Source of the DNA: Planctomycetota bacterium
Lineage (GTDB): Bacteria > Planctomycetota > UBA8742 > UBA2392
DNA: 64,000 bases
NCBI GenBank assembly: GCA_020425605.1
Contig: JAGQRH010000002.1
Location: forward strand, 62,001 to 126,000
Reading direction: 5' to 3'
The translations under genes and the position numbers were made by a program. This document shows, one piece after another, positions 1 through 11,114 of this stretch (positions are counted from its first letter, which is position 1; the number at the start of each line of letters is the position of its first letter). The notes under the pieces were generated by a model. It had not been told where the DNA came from, searched no databases, and was given only the letters and a program-made list of their open reading frames with translations.

Positions 1-878
1 AGTCGCGCCGGCAGGAGCTGGTCTTCGAGGGTCCCGACGAGATTGAGCTGCAGACCGAGACGGCCCTGCTGGACCAGGTCAACCAGTACGTCCGCACGAT
101 CACCGACTATCTCGGGCTTAAGCTGGAAGAGCCGGAGAACTATGAGCTATTCACCGCGGCTGACCTGGACATGCTCAGCAATCTGGTTGAGCGCGGAATC
201 TACACCGCCGCCGAGATGGACGCGCTGAAAGACTACATGGCGATGACCGAGAGCGCATTCTTTGAACGCGCCCGGGTGCTCTACATCGGCAACTTCACGG
301 TCGCCAATGCCGCAGAGGCAGCTGCACGCTATGTGCTGAGCGAGCTGAGGCCGACCAGCAGTGAAGCCGTGGACAGCCGCGACGAGTTCTACGCGCGCTG
401 CATGGTCGAAGCGCTGGCATTCTTCTGCAGCAAGCTGATTGACCCCCGGCGCCACGCGCGAAACGCAGACGACTGGAATGCGATCATCGAGAAGTTCGGC
501 CGTCGCCGCAAGCTCGGCCGAATTCAGAAGCTGGATGTCGCGGTCGCACGCGGCTTCCTGCGGCACCGGGCTTACGAGCAGAAGGTGCTTGGATCCGGCA
601 CGTACAACGGTTCGCCGCGATCCTTGTTCGAGTTGCCGACGGATGAGCACGTAGCATTGACCCGCGCGCTCGGCCGTGCGCTCGGGGATCGGCTGTATAG
701 CTCGCTTGAGAGTGGTGTGACGCGTGCATTGATCCGTGAAGCCGCGCAGGATGAACTGCGCAAGCCGGACCAATCCCGCAACCGCTACTTCCAGTTGCTC
801 GGACTTAGCAAGGAATCGCGCACGACGAGGCATATTCAGCCGTCGGCCATGCCGCGCAGCTTCATCGAAGACGAGTAG
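1..878 (+). CDS. C-terminal part of an unrecognised protein (runs in from outside the window)
   Basis: The reading frame is open from base 3 to the TAG at 876-878, with no start needed inside the window, so this is the 3' end of a longer gene. About 291 residues are visible. They are mostly helical and charged, with no signal peptide, membrane segment or catalytic motif that I recognise. A Met at 171 could serve as a start, but the upstream codons remain protein-like in the same frame, which argues for continuation. The gene ends 9 bases before the stop of the convergent ligA. No function is proposed. Confidence 0.7.
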   Translation, partial: SRRQELVFEGPDEIELQTETALLDQVNQYVRTITDYLGLKLEEPENYELFTAADLDMLSNLVERGIYTAAEMDALKDYMAMTESAFFERARVLYIGNFTVANAAEAAARYVLSELRPTSSEAVDSRDEFYARCMVEALAFFCSKLIDPRRHARNADDWNAIIEKFGRRRKLGRIQKLDVAVARGFLRHRAYEQKVLGSGTYNGSPRSLFELPTDEHVALTRALGRALGDRLYSSLESGVTRALIREAAQDELRKPDQSRNRYFQLLGLSKESRTTRHIQPSAMPRSFIEDE

Positions 879-887
879 GTGCTGCCC

Positions 888-3062
<2,175 letters not shown>

Positions 3063-3076
3063 TCAGGAGCACTCCA

Positions 3077-3334
3077 ATGTCCGATACCGCCATGGAACGC
3101 AGGCTTGACGAACGCCGCGGTCCGGTCCGCCGCAACACTGACATCAAGCGCGCACTGCTTGAAGAAAGCCTGCGCGAGCTGCCCCGCTACTTCGTCAGCT
3201 ACGTGGACAAGACGCAGGGCGTATACAGCTTCTACTACAACAACCTCTACGACGCGCAGATGATGGTTGCCGAACTCAAGCGCCAGGGCGTCGAGGAAGA
3301 CTCGATCGCGATGTACGGCCGCCACGACGAATAA
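3077..3334 (+). CDS. Small conserved-looking protein of unknown function (85 aa)
   Basis: Encodes a charged 85-residue protein with no signal peptide or membrane segment. The C-terminal half (VDKTQGVYSFYYNNLYDAQ, then an amphipathic helix and GMEEDS-like turn) looks like a small alpha/beta fold. I do not recognise the family. The ATG at 3077 is preceded by AGGAG (3066-3070 area) at good spacing; an upstream in-frame Met at 3035 has no such site. It is monocistronic, with a FliA/WhiG-like promoter candidate upstream and a hairpin terminator directly downstream, and is divergent from ligA. Confidence 0.75.
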   Translation: MSDTAMERRLDERRGPVRRNTDIKRALLEESLRELPRYFVSYVDKTQGVYSFYYNNLYDAQMMVAELKRQGVEEDSIAMYGRHDE

Positions 3335-3353
3335 CTAAGCCAGCAAGGCATGG

Positions 3354-3379
3354 AGCGCCGGGCGAGCACGCCCGGCGTT
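3354..3379. terminator. Hairpin terminator shared by convergent genes
   Basis: CGCCGGGCG (3356-3364), loop agca, CGCCCGGCG (3369-3377), extendable by an A-T and a G-T pair. It lies between the stop of the 85-aa gene (3334) and the stop of the convergent amidotransferase gene (3382). It is followed on the plus strand by TTCGTCATTTG rather than a T run. Confidence 0.7.
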
Positions 3380-3381
3380 CG

Positions 3382-4242
3382 TCATTTGTGGTGCAAGGGG
3401 CGGCGTGTCACGCCGCCTGTGCGCTCGATCAGGATCATTTCGTTGGCGGCGACCGATTCCCAGCCCGGGTCCCGGCTCAGGGGCTCGGACGAGACAATCA
3501 CGGCGTGGCCGTCCTCGCCCGGCTCAACCATCCGGCACAGGCCGCCGTCGCATGTGTAGCGTTTGCCGGCATGAACAAACAACGTTGATGCGTTCCCCGG
3601 CTTGTCGTTGGTGACACGGCAGGCGACGGAGCGCGTTCCGTCACTCAGGGCAAGATTCAGGTAGTGCGGCTGCGTCACGGCCGCGCCCTTGGCCAACTCG
3701 AATATGCGGTCGATAGCGGCCTGCAGGCAGGCGGCAAGACCTTCTGCACTGTCTGGCTCGCCATGCCGGACGACTTCACGGGCGAACAGCGCGAACAGGT
3801 GCTCGGAGTCTGTGGTTCCCCTGATCATCCCGAAGGACTCGTCGTCGAGTTCGTTCAGCAGCGTGCGCCGGAGCTTTGCGAAGCCGCCGACGTCGCCGTT
3901 GTGCATGAAGGCGTAGCGCCGCCAGGTGAATGGATGCGTGTTCGTCTCGGTTACCGGCAGGCCCATCGTTGCAGCGCGCACGTGTGCCAGGATTGTTCGG
4001 CTGCGGGTTACATCTGCCAGGTGTTGCAGATTCTGGTTGCTCCAGGCCGGGCTGATGGAGCGAAACAGGGCGGGCTCAGGGCGAACCTCTGGCACGTACC
4101 ATGCAAGTCCGAAGCCATCCCCGTTCAGGGGTTCTTCACGCAACTCGCTCTGGAAGCTCTGATGAATGAGCGAATTTTCAGGACGCGAAATCAGCGACGA
4201 AAGAATCAAAGGCGGGCCCTGATAGAGCACGAAGCGACACAT
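3382..4242 (-). CDS. Class II glutamine amidotransferase (YafJ/EgtC-like)
   Basis: 286 residues beginning MCRFVLYQG, so the second residue is the N-terminal cysteine nucleophile typical of class II (Ntn) glutamine amidotransferases. Further family features are HVRAAT, the NTHPF segment and FMHNGDVGGF, which form the glutamine site and oxyanion loop. The family hydrolyses glutamine to feed ammonia to a partner or acts as a gamma-glutamyl hydrolase (EgtC in ergothioneine synthesis). No egtB/egtD-like gene is visible here, so the acceptor substrate is unknown. It is transcribed divergently from the small membrane-protein gene at 4332 and ends at a shared terminator. Confidence 0.85.
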   Translation of the reverse strand: MCRFVLYQGPPLILSSLISRPENSLIHQSFQSELREEPLNGDGFGLAWYVPEVRPEPALFRSISPAWSNQNLQHLADVTRSRTILAHVRAATMGLPVTETNTHPFTWRRYAFMHNGDVGGFAKLRRTLLNELDDESFGMIRGTTDSEHLFALFAREVVRHGEPDSAEGLAACLQAAIDRIFELAKGAAVTQPHYLNLALSDGTRSVACRVTNDKPGNASTLFVHAGKRYTCDGGLCRMVEPGEDGHAVIVSSEPLSRDPGWESVAANEMILIERTGGVTRRPLHHK

Positions 4243-4331
4243 ACGCGTCCTTGGCAGTTGCGCACCACTCTAGCACGGCAAGGCCTGCACCCCTATTGCG
4301 GGCAACTATCCAGTCCGGTTTACTTGCAACC

Positions 4332-4529
4332 ATGAAGGGTCGCGTGGCAGCATTGCTTGGGCCGGGAACTGGTTTGGGCTTTCTGCTGGTTGCGGTCCTG
4401 GCCGGCTGGAGCGTGCCGGTTGCATTTGTTGGCGGCGGACTTGCGATGCTGACAGGCGCGCTGGGCGGGCTGGCATTTAAGAGACTTGGAACCAGGGACA
4501 AAGAGACCAGTGAGCAACGAGACCGATGA
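4332..4529 (+). CDS. Small two-helix membrane protein (65 aa)
   Basis: Two hydrophobic segments, about residues 8-27 (GTGLGFLLVAVLAGW) and 31-50 (VAFVGGGLAMLTGALGG), are followed by a short basic and acidic tail. The Gly-rich helices faintly recall AtpI/AtpZ-type proteins, but no ATP synthase genes are nearby, so I leave it unnamed. I chose the ATG at 4332; a TTG at 4251 would add an unlikely basic extension that reaches almost to the divergent gene. Its last 20 bases overlap the start of the following sigma-like gene in another frame, suggesting translational coupling. Confidence 0.5.
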   Translation: MKGRVAALLGPGTGLGFLLVAVLAGWSVPVAFVGGGLAMLTGALGGLAFKRLGTRDKETSEQRDR

Positions 4530-4884
4530 TGATCAGCCAACGGTACGCGGTGCAACGCACACGGCCGATGGCAAGGAACTACGCAACATCTGGGAAAAGT
4601 ACCGCTCCAGCGGTGACGTAGACTCGCGTAACCAGCTGACTGAGTTCTATTACGACATGGTTCGCGCCAATACAGAGAACATCGCCAAGATCCTCATTGA
4701 GGCCATTGAGGAAGGCGATCTTGGCCAGGCCGGTGCCGTGGCCTTTTTTGAAGCGATGAACGAGTTCGATCCGTCGGTGCACAGCAGCTTCGAAGAATTC
4801 GGAAGCCTCGCGATTCGCAAGGCAATCGTAGACGAGATTCGGGGGCTTGTCGGCAGCGAAGTAACACCCGACGACCTTCAGTAG
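4510..4884 (+). CDS. Sigma-factor region-2-only protein (124 aa)
   Basis: Residues about 25-112 align by eye with region 1.2-2 of the FliA/WhiG-like sigma factor encoded immediately downstream. Shared features are WEKY..SGD...RNQLTEFY, D..QAG....F.EA...FDP and AI.DEIR. The protein stops after region 2 (ending TPDDLQ) and lacks regions 3 and 4, so it could not read a -35 element. The usual aliphatic core before DLGQAG is altered (IEAIEEGD). I use the GTG at 4510; a TTG at 4486 is the alternative. It overlaps the preceding small membrane-protein gene. It may be a decoy for RNA polymerase or an anti-sigma factor, or a decaying duplicate. The reading frame is intact, which favours a function. Confidence 0.7.
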   Translation: MSNETDDDQPTVRGATHTADGKELRNIWEKYRSSGDVDSRNQLTEFYYDMVRANTENIAKILIEAIEEGDLGQAGAVAFFEAMNEFDPSVHSSFEEFGSLAIRKAIVDEIRGLVGSEVTPDDLQ

Positions 4885-4903
4885 GCCTATCGTTTCTCAC
4901 TCA

Positions 4904-4932
4904 AGAAGCGCCGCTCTCAGGGCGGCGCTTCT
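4904..4932 (+). terminator. Hairpin terminator after the region-2 gene
   Basis: A perfect 11-bp stem, AGAAGCGCCGC (4904-4914) with GCGGCGCTTCT (4922-4932) and a 7-base loop, lies 20 bases after the stop codon. The tail reads GCATTTGC instead of a T run. Confidence 0.75.
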
Positions 4933-4969
4933 GCATTTGCACTTGGGCAAATAAATCTGTCCAAGTCGT

Positions 4970-4998
4970 TTGACCTACCGTACTTGAGGGTGTAAGTT
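4970..4998 (+). promoter_or_regulatory. Candidate housekeeping promoter of the FliA/WhiG-like sigma gene
   Basis: TTGACC (4970-4975), 17 bases, TAAGTT (4993-4998). This lies in an AT-rich stretch between the terminator at 4932 and the start at 5039. The -35 is good and the -10 is weak (3 of 6). Confidence 0.4.
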
Positions 4999-5038
4999 AT
5001 AAACTGTAAAATACACCCCATCAATTATGGAGTCATCA

Positions 5039-5911
5039 ATGCCCACCATCGCTCCCGAGCCCACGCTCCCCCGTTATGGCTTTTCACGCGCATCTGCTTA
5101 CCTGCCAAAGGCTTATGTCCAATCCGGCGGTACCAAGGGCGTGACCAAGAAGGCGCTCGACGCGCTTTGGGACAGATTCAAGGGCAAGGGAGATGATTCA
5201 GCCAGGGCAGAGTTGATTCAGATGTACCTACCGCTCGTTCGTGTGACGGCCGAGCGCATGCACGGAAAGCTCCCATCCCATGTAGACGTAGATGAATTGA
5301 TCCAGGCCGGCGTGTTCGGGCTAATGGATGCAGTTGACGGCTTTGACCCGGAGCGTGGCGTCAAGTTCGAGGTCTACGCCAAGCAGCGCATCGGCGGCGC
5401 CATTCTCGACGACCTTCGCAACCAGGACTTCGCCCCGCGTCTCGTTCGAACCCACAGTCATCGCATGGACCGCGCCTACAAGGACGTGGAGGCGGACACG
5501 GGCAAGGTGCCTGAGCCGTGCGACGTTGCCGAGCGCCTCGGGATCAGCCTCGAAGAGTACGACCGCTGGATGCGCGAAATCAACATGGCGAACATCGTCA
5601 GCCTTGATCGCGCCAGCAGCGAGTATGACGGCGAGGGCAAGGAGATCAGGAAGGTCGACACGATTGAGGACACCGATGTCGAAGCCCCGACCAACAACCT
5701 GGAGAAGCGTGAACTGGTCGAGCTCGCCACGCGTGGGCTCAGCCGCAAAGAGAAGCTGATCGTCATCCTCTACTATCTTGAGGAGTTGACGATGAAAGAG
5801 ATCGGCCTCGTACTCGACCTAAGCGAGAGCCGGGTGTGCCAAATCCACCACCGGATCATCTACCGGCTGAAGGAGTCACTCGAGCGGCTGAAGGACGACT
5901 TGCTCGGCTAG
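5039..5911 (+). CDS. RNA polymerase sigma factor, FliA/WhiG-like
   Basis: 290 residues with region 2 at about 42-128 (LPSHVDVDELIQAGVFGLMD, FDPERGVKFEVYAKQRIGGA), a linker and region 3, and region 4 at about 225-285 with a helix-turn-helix (TMKEIGLVLDLSESRVCQIH). This layout and wording fit the sigma-28/WhiG group, which directs RNA polymerase to TAAA/GCCGATAA promoters for motility or development genes. I start at the ATG at 5039 because GGAG sits 7 bases upstream; an ATG at 5027 overlaps that site. No flagellar gene is visible, so a WhiG-type developmental or envelope role is as likely as motility. Two candidate target promoters are in this window (2985 and 30539). Confidence 0.92.
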   Translation: MPTIAPEPTLPRYGFSRASAYLPKAYVQSGGTKGVTKKALDALWDRFKGKGDDSARAELIQMYLPLVRVTAERMHGKLPSHVDVDELIQAGVFGLMDAVDGFDPERGVKFEVYAKQRIGGAILDDLRNQDFAPRLVRTHSHRMDRAYKDVEADTGKVPEPCDVAERLGISLEEYDRWMREINMANIVSLDRASSEYDGEGKEIRKVDTIEDTDVEAPTNNLEKRELVELATRGLSRKEKLIVILYYLEELTMKEIGLVLDLSESRVCQIHHRIIYRLKESLERLKDDLLG

Positions 5912-5949
5912 GTCTTTTGTGTCACGCGCTGCACACGCTGCACGCCAGG

Positions 5950-5972
5950 GCCCGGGCCAAAAGCCCGGGTTC
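5950..5972 (+). terminator. Hairpin after the sigma gene
   Basis: CCCGGGC (5951-5957), loop caaaa, GCCCGGG (5963-5969), followed by TTCTG, about 40 bases after the stop codon. The stem is short and strong, without a long T run. Confidence 0.5.
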
Positions 5973-6124
5973 TGTGCATCCCGGGGCTTGCGAGGTCATA
6001 GAGAAGGAAGCAGAGTGACCAACCTCCCCATGGCAGACGGCAGATATTTTGGCTAACCGTTTGTCCGTTCGGTCGTTACATTGGATGTGCTGACCCCGGC
6101 CAGCCCCTCTCGGATTCCGATTCC

Positions 6125-7024
6125 ATGCACAAGTGGTGTTTCTTCGCAGTAGTGTTGGCAGCGGCAGTGCTGGTTAGTGACAGTCTGCGGGCCGAGGACA
6201 CTCTCCAGTTTCCGCGCATCCGCCAAATGCAGGACCTCGTCCGGCGGGCCAGTGACAGCCGCTACAAGGACGAAGGTGGCTTGCTGGGCCAGGATGCATT
6301 CTCTGCCGGGTTCAGCGCAGGCTACATCAGTGACTACTACTGGCGCGGTTTCAAGCTGTTTGACAGCGACCTGCTGGTACGTGGCGACGCATACGTCAAC
6401 GTCTACGGCTTCGAAGCCAGCGTCTGGGCCATGTGGGATGCTGCGCGCGACAAGTACCGACCAACCGAGGTGGACTACCGGTTCCGGTACAAGTTCGAGA
6501 TCGAGGGGGCGCTGATCTCGATCGGCTATACCTACTACGACTTCTCGGGTAGCGATGGCGACCTCGGCCGGCGCGACCAGGGCTTTGGCCGGCAACCGCT
6601 GAAGCAGTTCCCGGATGACCGATTCCCGCCCAGCATTCACGAGCTTCACATCATGCTGACGTACTTTACGTCGGTGCTGCAGAGTGAAGGTGCAAACCTG
6701 CGCTACACGCTCAACTACTGGCAGCGGCTGGACGATGAAGGGTCTCGCTGGGAAAGCTCGATCAGCCTGTTTGTAGACAGCCCGACCTTCACGGTTTTTG
6801 GCGACTACTTCGAGATCACGACAACCACCATCTACCAGCACCGATACCTGACCAACCGATCAGAGTTCCAGGGCCAGATCAGTAGTGCCCGGGTTGTGTA
6901 CAACCTCGACAAGTACGGCATCTTCCCGATGTTCATCCAGCTTGAGGCGCACTACTACATCGCTTTTGACGATGACTATGTGGACGGGTTCTATTTCGGC
7001 GGAAGCGTGAATTTCCGGTTCTAG
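6125..7024 (+). CDS. Putative outer-membrane beta-barrel protein (299 aa)
   Basis: An N-terminal signal peptide (about residues 1-23, hydrophobic VVLAAAVLV and an SLRAED-type cleavage region) precedes a protein made of alternating polar/aromatic strands (DYYWRGFKLF, FEASVWAMWD, VDYRFRYKFE, SIGYTYYDFSG). It ends ...GGSVNFRF, and a terminal Phe after an amphipathic strand is typical of BAM-inserted barrels. It resembles the TorF-type putative porins in general style, but I cannot name a family. It is followed after 59 bases by the AsmA-like giant, which may share its transcript and act in the same envelope. Confidence 0.65.
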   Translation: MHKWCFFAVVLAAAVLVSDSLRAEDTLQFPRIRQMQDLVRRASDSRYKDEGGLLGQDAFSAGFSAGYISDYYWRGFKLFDSDLLVRGDAYVNVYGFEASVWAMWDAARDKYRPTEVDYRFRYKFEIEGALISIGYTYYDFSGSDGDLGRRDQGFGRQPLKQFPDDRFPPSIHELHIMLTYFTSVLQSEGANLRYTLNYWQRLDDEGSRWESSISLFVDSPTFTVFGDYFEITTTTIYQHRYLTNRSEFQGQISSARVVYNLDKYGIFPMFIQLEAHYYIAFDDDYVDGFYFGGSVNFRF

Positions 7025-7083
7025 CACGCGCCGATACCGGCACGTTGTTGACATAACGACCCGGACTCGGGACGCTGGACGCA

Positions 7084-10000
7084 ATGGCTTCGAACAAAGG
7101 GACTTCCGTGTTTGCCCGGGCGCGCGGCTGGATACGCGCGGCCCTGGGCCGGATCATCCGGCGCGGGTTCTTCCGAATTGTGCTGCTGTTGTTCCTGATT
7201 CTGTTCGTCGTGCCGTTCACGATCCTGAACGTTTTTGCGAACCGCTCAAGCGCCAACAAGATCATGCACGAGGTAGTCGGGCTCGTGTTCAACACCACGA
7301 TCGCTGACGTGACATGGGACGAAGAACGAACGGTATTCACCGGCCCAAGCATCACTCTCACCGGCAGCATTACGTACTTTGACCTCAAGGTCACCAGGAA
7401 GTCCGGCGAGACGGCGCATCCGCGCGGTACCCCGCTCAAGTACGACTTCCTGCGTATCCCCAAAGTCCAGATTGACTACGACCTGAAACGGTTGCCCGAT
7501 TTGCCGGTGACGTCGGTACGGCTGGAGCAAGGACTGGCGCTCTATTTCAACATCCACAAAGGCGACTGGCTGGATGCGGACATGTTCCAGACCGGTGGTG
7601 CCGGCGGTGAAGTACCCGTCCTCCCCCAGATCATCACTCAGGGCACGTGCGATGTGAAGCTTCGCGCAGACGGCATCTTTGTCGCCCCCGAGACCCTGAC
7701 TACGGGCGTTGACTGGTACGACATGAAGGTAAAGGGTCTCAGCCTCCTTCCAAGCCCGAACGCAGCTGACCAGTTTGTGATCGGCGGCAACCTGAGCTCA
7801 GACCGCTTCGGCGATTTCGCCCTTGGCGGATCAGTCGGCCAGCGTGCGCAGCATGTGGATGTTCTCTTCAGGACCACCAAGCCGATCCAGATTGATCGCG
7901 CCTATGCGGCCGTGTTGGCAGAAGACGTACGCAATACCGTTGAGCAGTTCCAGATCACGGCGAAGACGTCGATCAAGGAAGCCAAGGTCGAAATTGAACC
8001 GGGCAAGGAACTGCAGTTCTCCGCTGACATTGAGGCCTCTCAGGGATCCATATGTTTCATCGGGTTTCCGCTGGCGGTGTCCGACGTGACGGCCGACATC
8101 AAGGTTCGCAACAACAACATTGTCGTGGACGCCATCGGGCGCAGGGGCGCCGCTGACGTCCGTGTGAATGCCAAGGTCGACGCTGTCGGCACGAACAATG
8201 AGCTGCTGCAGGTCAGCGTGGACATCCGCAATCTCCTGGTCGACGAGAAGTTCCGGCTCGCGCTCCTGCCGGCAAGGCTCCAGCCCGACAACCTCAAGGA
8301 CTGGAACGCCGGCATCCCGTACACCGAAGAAGAGTGGGATCCTCTGACGGATACATACTACGACGAAGACAAGGGCAAGTTCGTTGATGGCTTTCCGGAG
8401 TGGCAGGGCCCGGCGCCATGGCGCGGCGGTACGCTGTATCCGGACATCGACGAAGTGCTGCCGTTCATTTGTCGCGCATTCACGCCGATGGGACTGGCGG
8501 ACTTCCAGCTGCGGCTTGACCAGGAAATGAAAGGCCGTGACCCAATCACCGGCAAGTCGCATCTGGACCAGGATCTGGACTGGAAAGTCTTCATACATGA
8601 TGCCACCGCGGCTTATGTCGGGTTGCCCGAACAGAAAGAGACGGCCTTTCCGATTCCGCTCCACAATGCGTACGGCGTCGTTGAGGGGATGACCTCCCCT
8701 GGAAAACCAAGCACGTACGTTGTCCGGGGCTATACCCCGGAAGAGCTGGCGATGCTTGGGATGGATACGGCGGGTGGCTTCCAGGCATCCACAAAGGGCC
8801 TGACCGGTACGCTGAACAGCGAAGGCGAGCGCCTGTGGGTCTATGCGATCTTCAAGGAATCGACGACTCCGGGGCAGAAGTCTTCACTCAAGCTGAACTT
8901 CGAGAGCGACGGGCTGGACTTCAACTCGGACGTGAAGGCGCGAATGCCACAGAACATTCGCGATGTTGTCGATCAGTTCGCACCCTCGGGCAAAGTGGAT
9001 ATCCAGCGGGCTACCGTGGAAGTCCAGCCGGAGGGCGATACCGACGTCGTTTACGACTTCACACTTTCGGCTAAGAGCGTCGTTGCCCAGTACCAGTTCC
9101 CCGATGCGGAGCAGCCCGCCAAGTTCAGGGAAATCGCCGGCACGATCCGCATTGAGGGCAAAGAGAATCGAGTGGAGCTTTCCAGCCTCAGGTGCAAGCT
9201 GCTCGGCAGCCCGGTTACGCTGAACCTGTCATTCCGCGATGGCGACGTTCCATCATTCTCAGTTGAGTCTGACGACTTCCAGCTGCGCCCTGATTTCACG
9301 AGTGTCCTGCCGCGAGGCCTGGCTGCGACGCTCAAACGATTCGAGCCCCGTGGCTATGTAAAGTTCGAGGTGAGTGGACGGCGAAGCGGGAATGAGCCCG
9401 ATTTCACGGACGTGGATGTCACGTTCCTCGCCGGCACCGGTGACCGCAGCGGGAGCATTTCATTCGACAGGTTTCCGTACACCCTGACGGATGTAGCCGG
9501 CCGTCTTGTCGTACATATGGATGAGGCGTGGGCGAGTATCATCATCCGCGACTTCAGCGGTCGCGGAAGTGAACTCCCCGGTCAAACGGACCCGAGCCGC
9601 ATCACAATCAACGGGCAGGTGCTGGTCGCCGTTGAGCCCGATGAAACTGCAGCGGTCGACGGCGAACCTCCTCCCGACAAAGCTGAGAGCCCCGGCCCGA
9701 TTGTCGACTTGCGAATTGAGGCAACCCGGGTCCCCGTTGACTCGGCGCTGATGTCGGCATTCACCAAGATGCTTCAGGAGCCGGGAGCCACGGATAAGCC
9801 TGCTCTCGTCGATTTTGTCGAGAAACTGAAGATGGGCGGCACGGTCGGTACTTCCGGCCGCCTGGTGTCGGACGGTGATGGCAATATGGACTGGCAGTTC
9901 GAGGTAATGCTCGAGGGTGCGTCGGTCAACTTCGAGAACTTTCCGTACCCGATCGAGGGGCTGTACGGCTCCGTAATCATTGACCACTCCCAGGTCAGCT

Positions 10001-11112
10001 TGCGCAACGTGGAGGGCCGGGCTGAAGACGGTCGCGTTACGATCCACAACGCAAGCTACAGCGATCTCAATGGCTGGTCGATCAGCTGCAGTGCACGTGA
10101 CCTGAACTTTGCAAGTCCCGTACTTCGCAGGGCTATGCCTGGCGGACTGCGAGAGGTGTTGAAGAAGCTGAATCCGCTCGGGACGTTTGACATCGACCTC
10201 GAGTTGTCCGGCAAAGACGAGTACATGCACTACCAGGTATCGCTGGATATCTATGAGACGGATCTTGAGCTTGGGCTGCACTTTGACGACATGACAGCTC
10301 GCTTCGACATGGAAGGCGTCTTTGAGCGCGAGCAGAGCCGCCAGAACGGCACCGTCTTCATCAAGGAGGTCTTCTTCAAGGACGCGCGCTTCAACGATGT
10401 CACGACGGCGGTGCAATACTTCGACGATCGAGTCGAGTTCCCCAATTTGCGCGGTCGCTTCTACGACGGCTGGCTGGAAGGCCGCTTCGGTATGAGCAAA
10501 GAGAACTACGCCGGAGAGCTGGAGATACGAGGCGCAGACTTGCGGCAGTTGGGCAAGACCGCGTTCCCGGACGCAGGCGACTTGTTGGGCGCGCTGGACG
10601 CCGAAATCGTTTTCCATTCCGACTATGACAAGGACGGACAGATTGGGCGCGGCCGGATCGACATCCAGCCTTTCAACCGGGAGTCAGACGACCCGTTGCT
10701 GAACAGCGCCAAGCTGCTCGCAGTTCCCCTGTTCAGCCAGATTGCCGCCGTCACAGGCAATGAGTCCAATTTTGATGAAGGACACGTCTTCTTCTGGCTG
10801 GGCAGCGACCGGATCACAATTCGGGAAATGGACTTCGTGTCGAATGCGGCCCGCGTCGAAACCTTCGGGACGGACGAAGAGAACTACATCATGTACGGCA
10901 CGTCGCAGATGAAGATGAAGCTCTTCTTTACGCTGGCGCCGCGCTCGCCGGTTGCGCTTCCGGTCGTACAGTGGGTGTTGGACAAGCTTAAGCAGATTCT
11001 GTTCCCGTTGTTCATCACCGGCACCCTGAACAAGCCGGATGTGCAACCCTTCAGCCTCACGGCCGAACAGCTGGAAGGCGAAGAGTTCCCGCGCCGCCCG
11101 CGCGGGCCATAA
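7084..11112 (+). CDS. Giant AsmA-like / bridge-type lipid transport protein (1342 aa)
   Basis: A single N-terminal membrane anchor (about residues 30-55, FRIVLLLFLILFVVPFTI) is followed by some 1250 residues of repetitive beta structure. Recurring segments are of the type 'GxVxFxxF...YxLxxVxGxLxVxxxxVxIxxxxGR'. That is the pattern of the AsmA/YhdP/TamB superfamily, inner-membrane-anchored periplasmic bridges believed to move phospholipid to the outer membrane. The C-terminal part (LFFTLAPRSPVALPVVQW, ITGTLNKPDVQPF) matches AsmA-like C-terminal ends. The gene is intact and is followed after 2 bases by rsmD, so the two are probably co-transcribed. The start ATG is the first in frame; no stronger alternative is seen. 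Confidence 0.75.
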   Translation: MASNKGTSVFARARGWIRAALGRIIRRGFFRIVLLLFLILFVVPFTILNVFANRSSANKIMHEVVGLVFNTTIADVTWDEERTVFTGPSITLTGSITYFDLKVTRKSGETAHPRGTPLKYDFLRIPKVQIDYDLKRLPDLPVTSVRLEQGLALYFNIHKGDWLDADMFQTGGAGGEVPVLPQIITQGTCDVKLRADGIFVAPETLTTGVDWYDMKVKGLSLLPSPNAADQFVIGGNLSSDRFGDFALGGSVGQRAQHVDVLFRTTKPIQIDRAYAAVLAEDVRNTVEQFQITAKTSIKEAKVEIEPGKELQFSADIEASQGSICFIGFPLAVSDVTADIKVRNNNIVVDAIGRRGAADVRVNAKVDAVGTNNELLQVSVDIRNLLVDEKFRLALLPARLQPDNLKDWNAGIPYTEEEWDPLTDTYYDEDKGKFVDGFPEWQGPAPWRGGTLYPDIDEVLPFICRAFTPMGLADFQLRLDQEMKGRDPITGKSHLDQDLDWKVFIHDATAAYVGLPEQKETAFPIPLHNAYGVVEGMTSPGKPSTYVVRGYTPEELAMLGMDTAGGFQASTKGLTGTLNSEGERLWVYAIFKESTTPGQKSSLKLNFESDGLDFNSDVKARMPQNIRDVVDQFAPSGKVDIQRATVEVQPEGDTDVVYDFTLSAKSVVAQYQFPDAEQPAKFREIAGTIRIEGKENRVELSSLRCKLLGSPVTLNLSFRDGDVPSFSVESDDFQLRPDFTSVLPRGLAATLKRFEPRGYVKFEVSGRRSGNEPDFTDVDVTFLAGTGDRSGSISFDRFPYTLTDVAGRLVVHMDEAWASIIIRDFSGRGSELPGQTDPSRITINGQVLVAVEPDETAAVDGEPPPDKAESPGPIVDLRIEATRVPVDSALMSAFTKMLQEPGATDKPALVDFVEKLKMGGTVGTSGRLVSDGDGNMDWQFEVMLEGASVNFENFPYPIEGLYGSVIIDHSQVSLRNVEGRAEDGRVTIHNASYSDLNGWSISCSARDLNFASPVLRRAMPGGLREVLKKLNPLGTFDIDLELSGKDEYMHYQVSLDIYETDLELGLHFDDMTARFDMEGVFEREQSRQNGTVFIKEVFFKDARFNDVTTAVQYFDDRVEFPNLRGRFYDGWLEGRFGMSKENYAGELEIRGADLRQLGKTAFPDAGDLLGALDAEIVFHSDYDKDGQIGRGRIDIQPFNRESDDPLLNSAKLLAVPLFSQIAAVTGNESNFDEGHVFFWLGSDRITIREMDFVSNAARVETFGTDEENYIMYGTSQMKMKLFFTLAPRSPVALPVVQWVLDKLKQILFPLFITGTLNKPDVQPFSLTAEQLEGEEFPRRPRGP

Positions 11113-11114
11113 CC

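Noticed and set aside
5441..5465. A T-loop-like GTTCGAACCC, suggesting a tRNA
   Set aside because: It is inside the coding sequence of the FliA/WhiG-like sigma factor, with no acceptor stem or anticodon arm around it. No tRNA was found elsewhere.
7028..7037. A third GCCGATA-type -10, upstream of the AsmA-like gene
   Set aside because: The -35 TAAA is missing (only TGAA at a spacing of 18), so it does not match the pair at 2985 and 30539.
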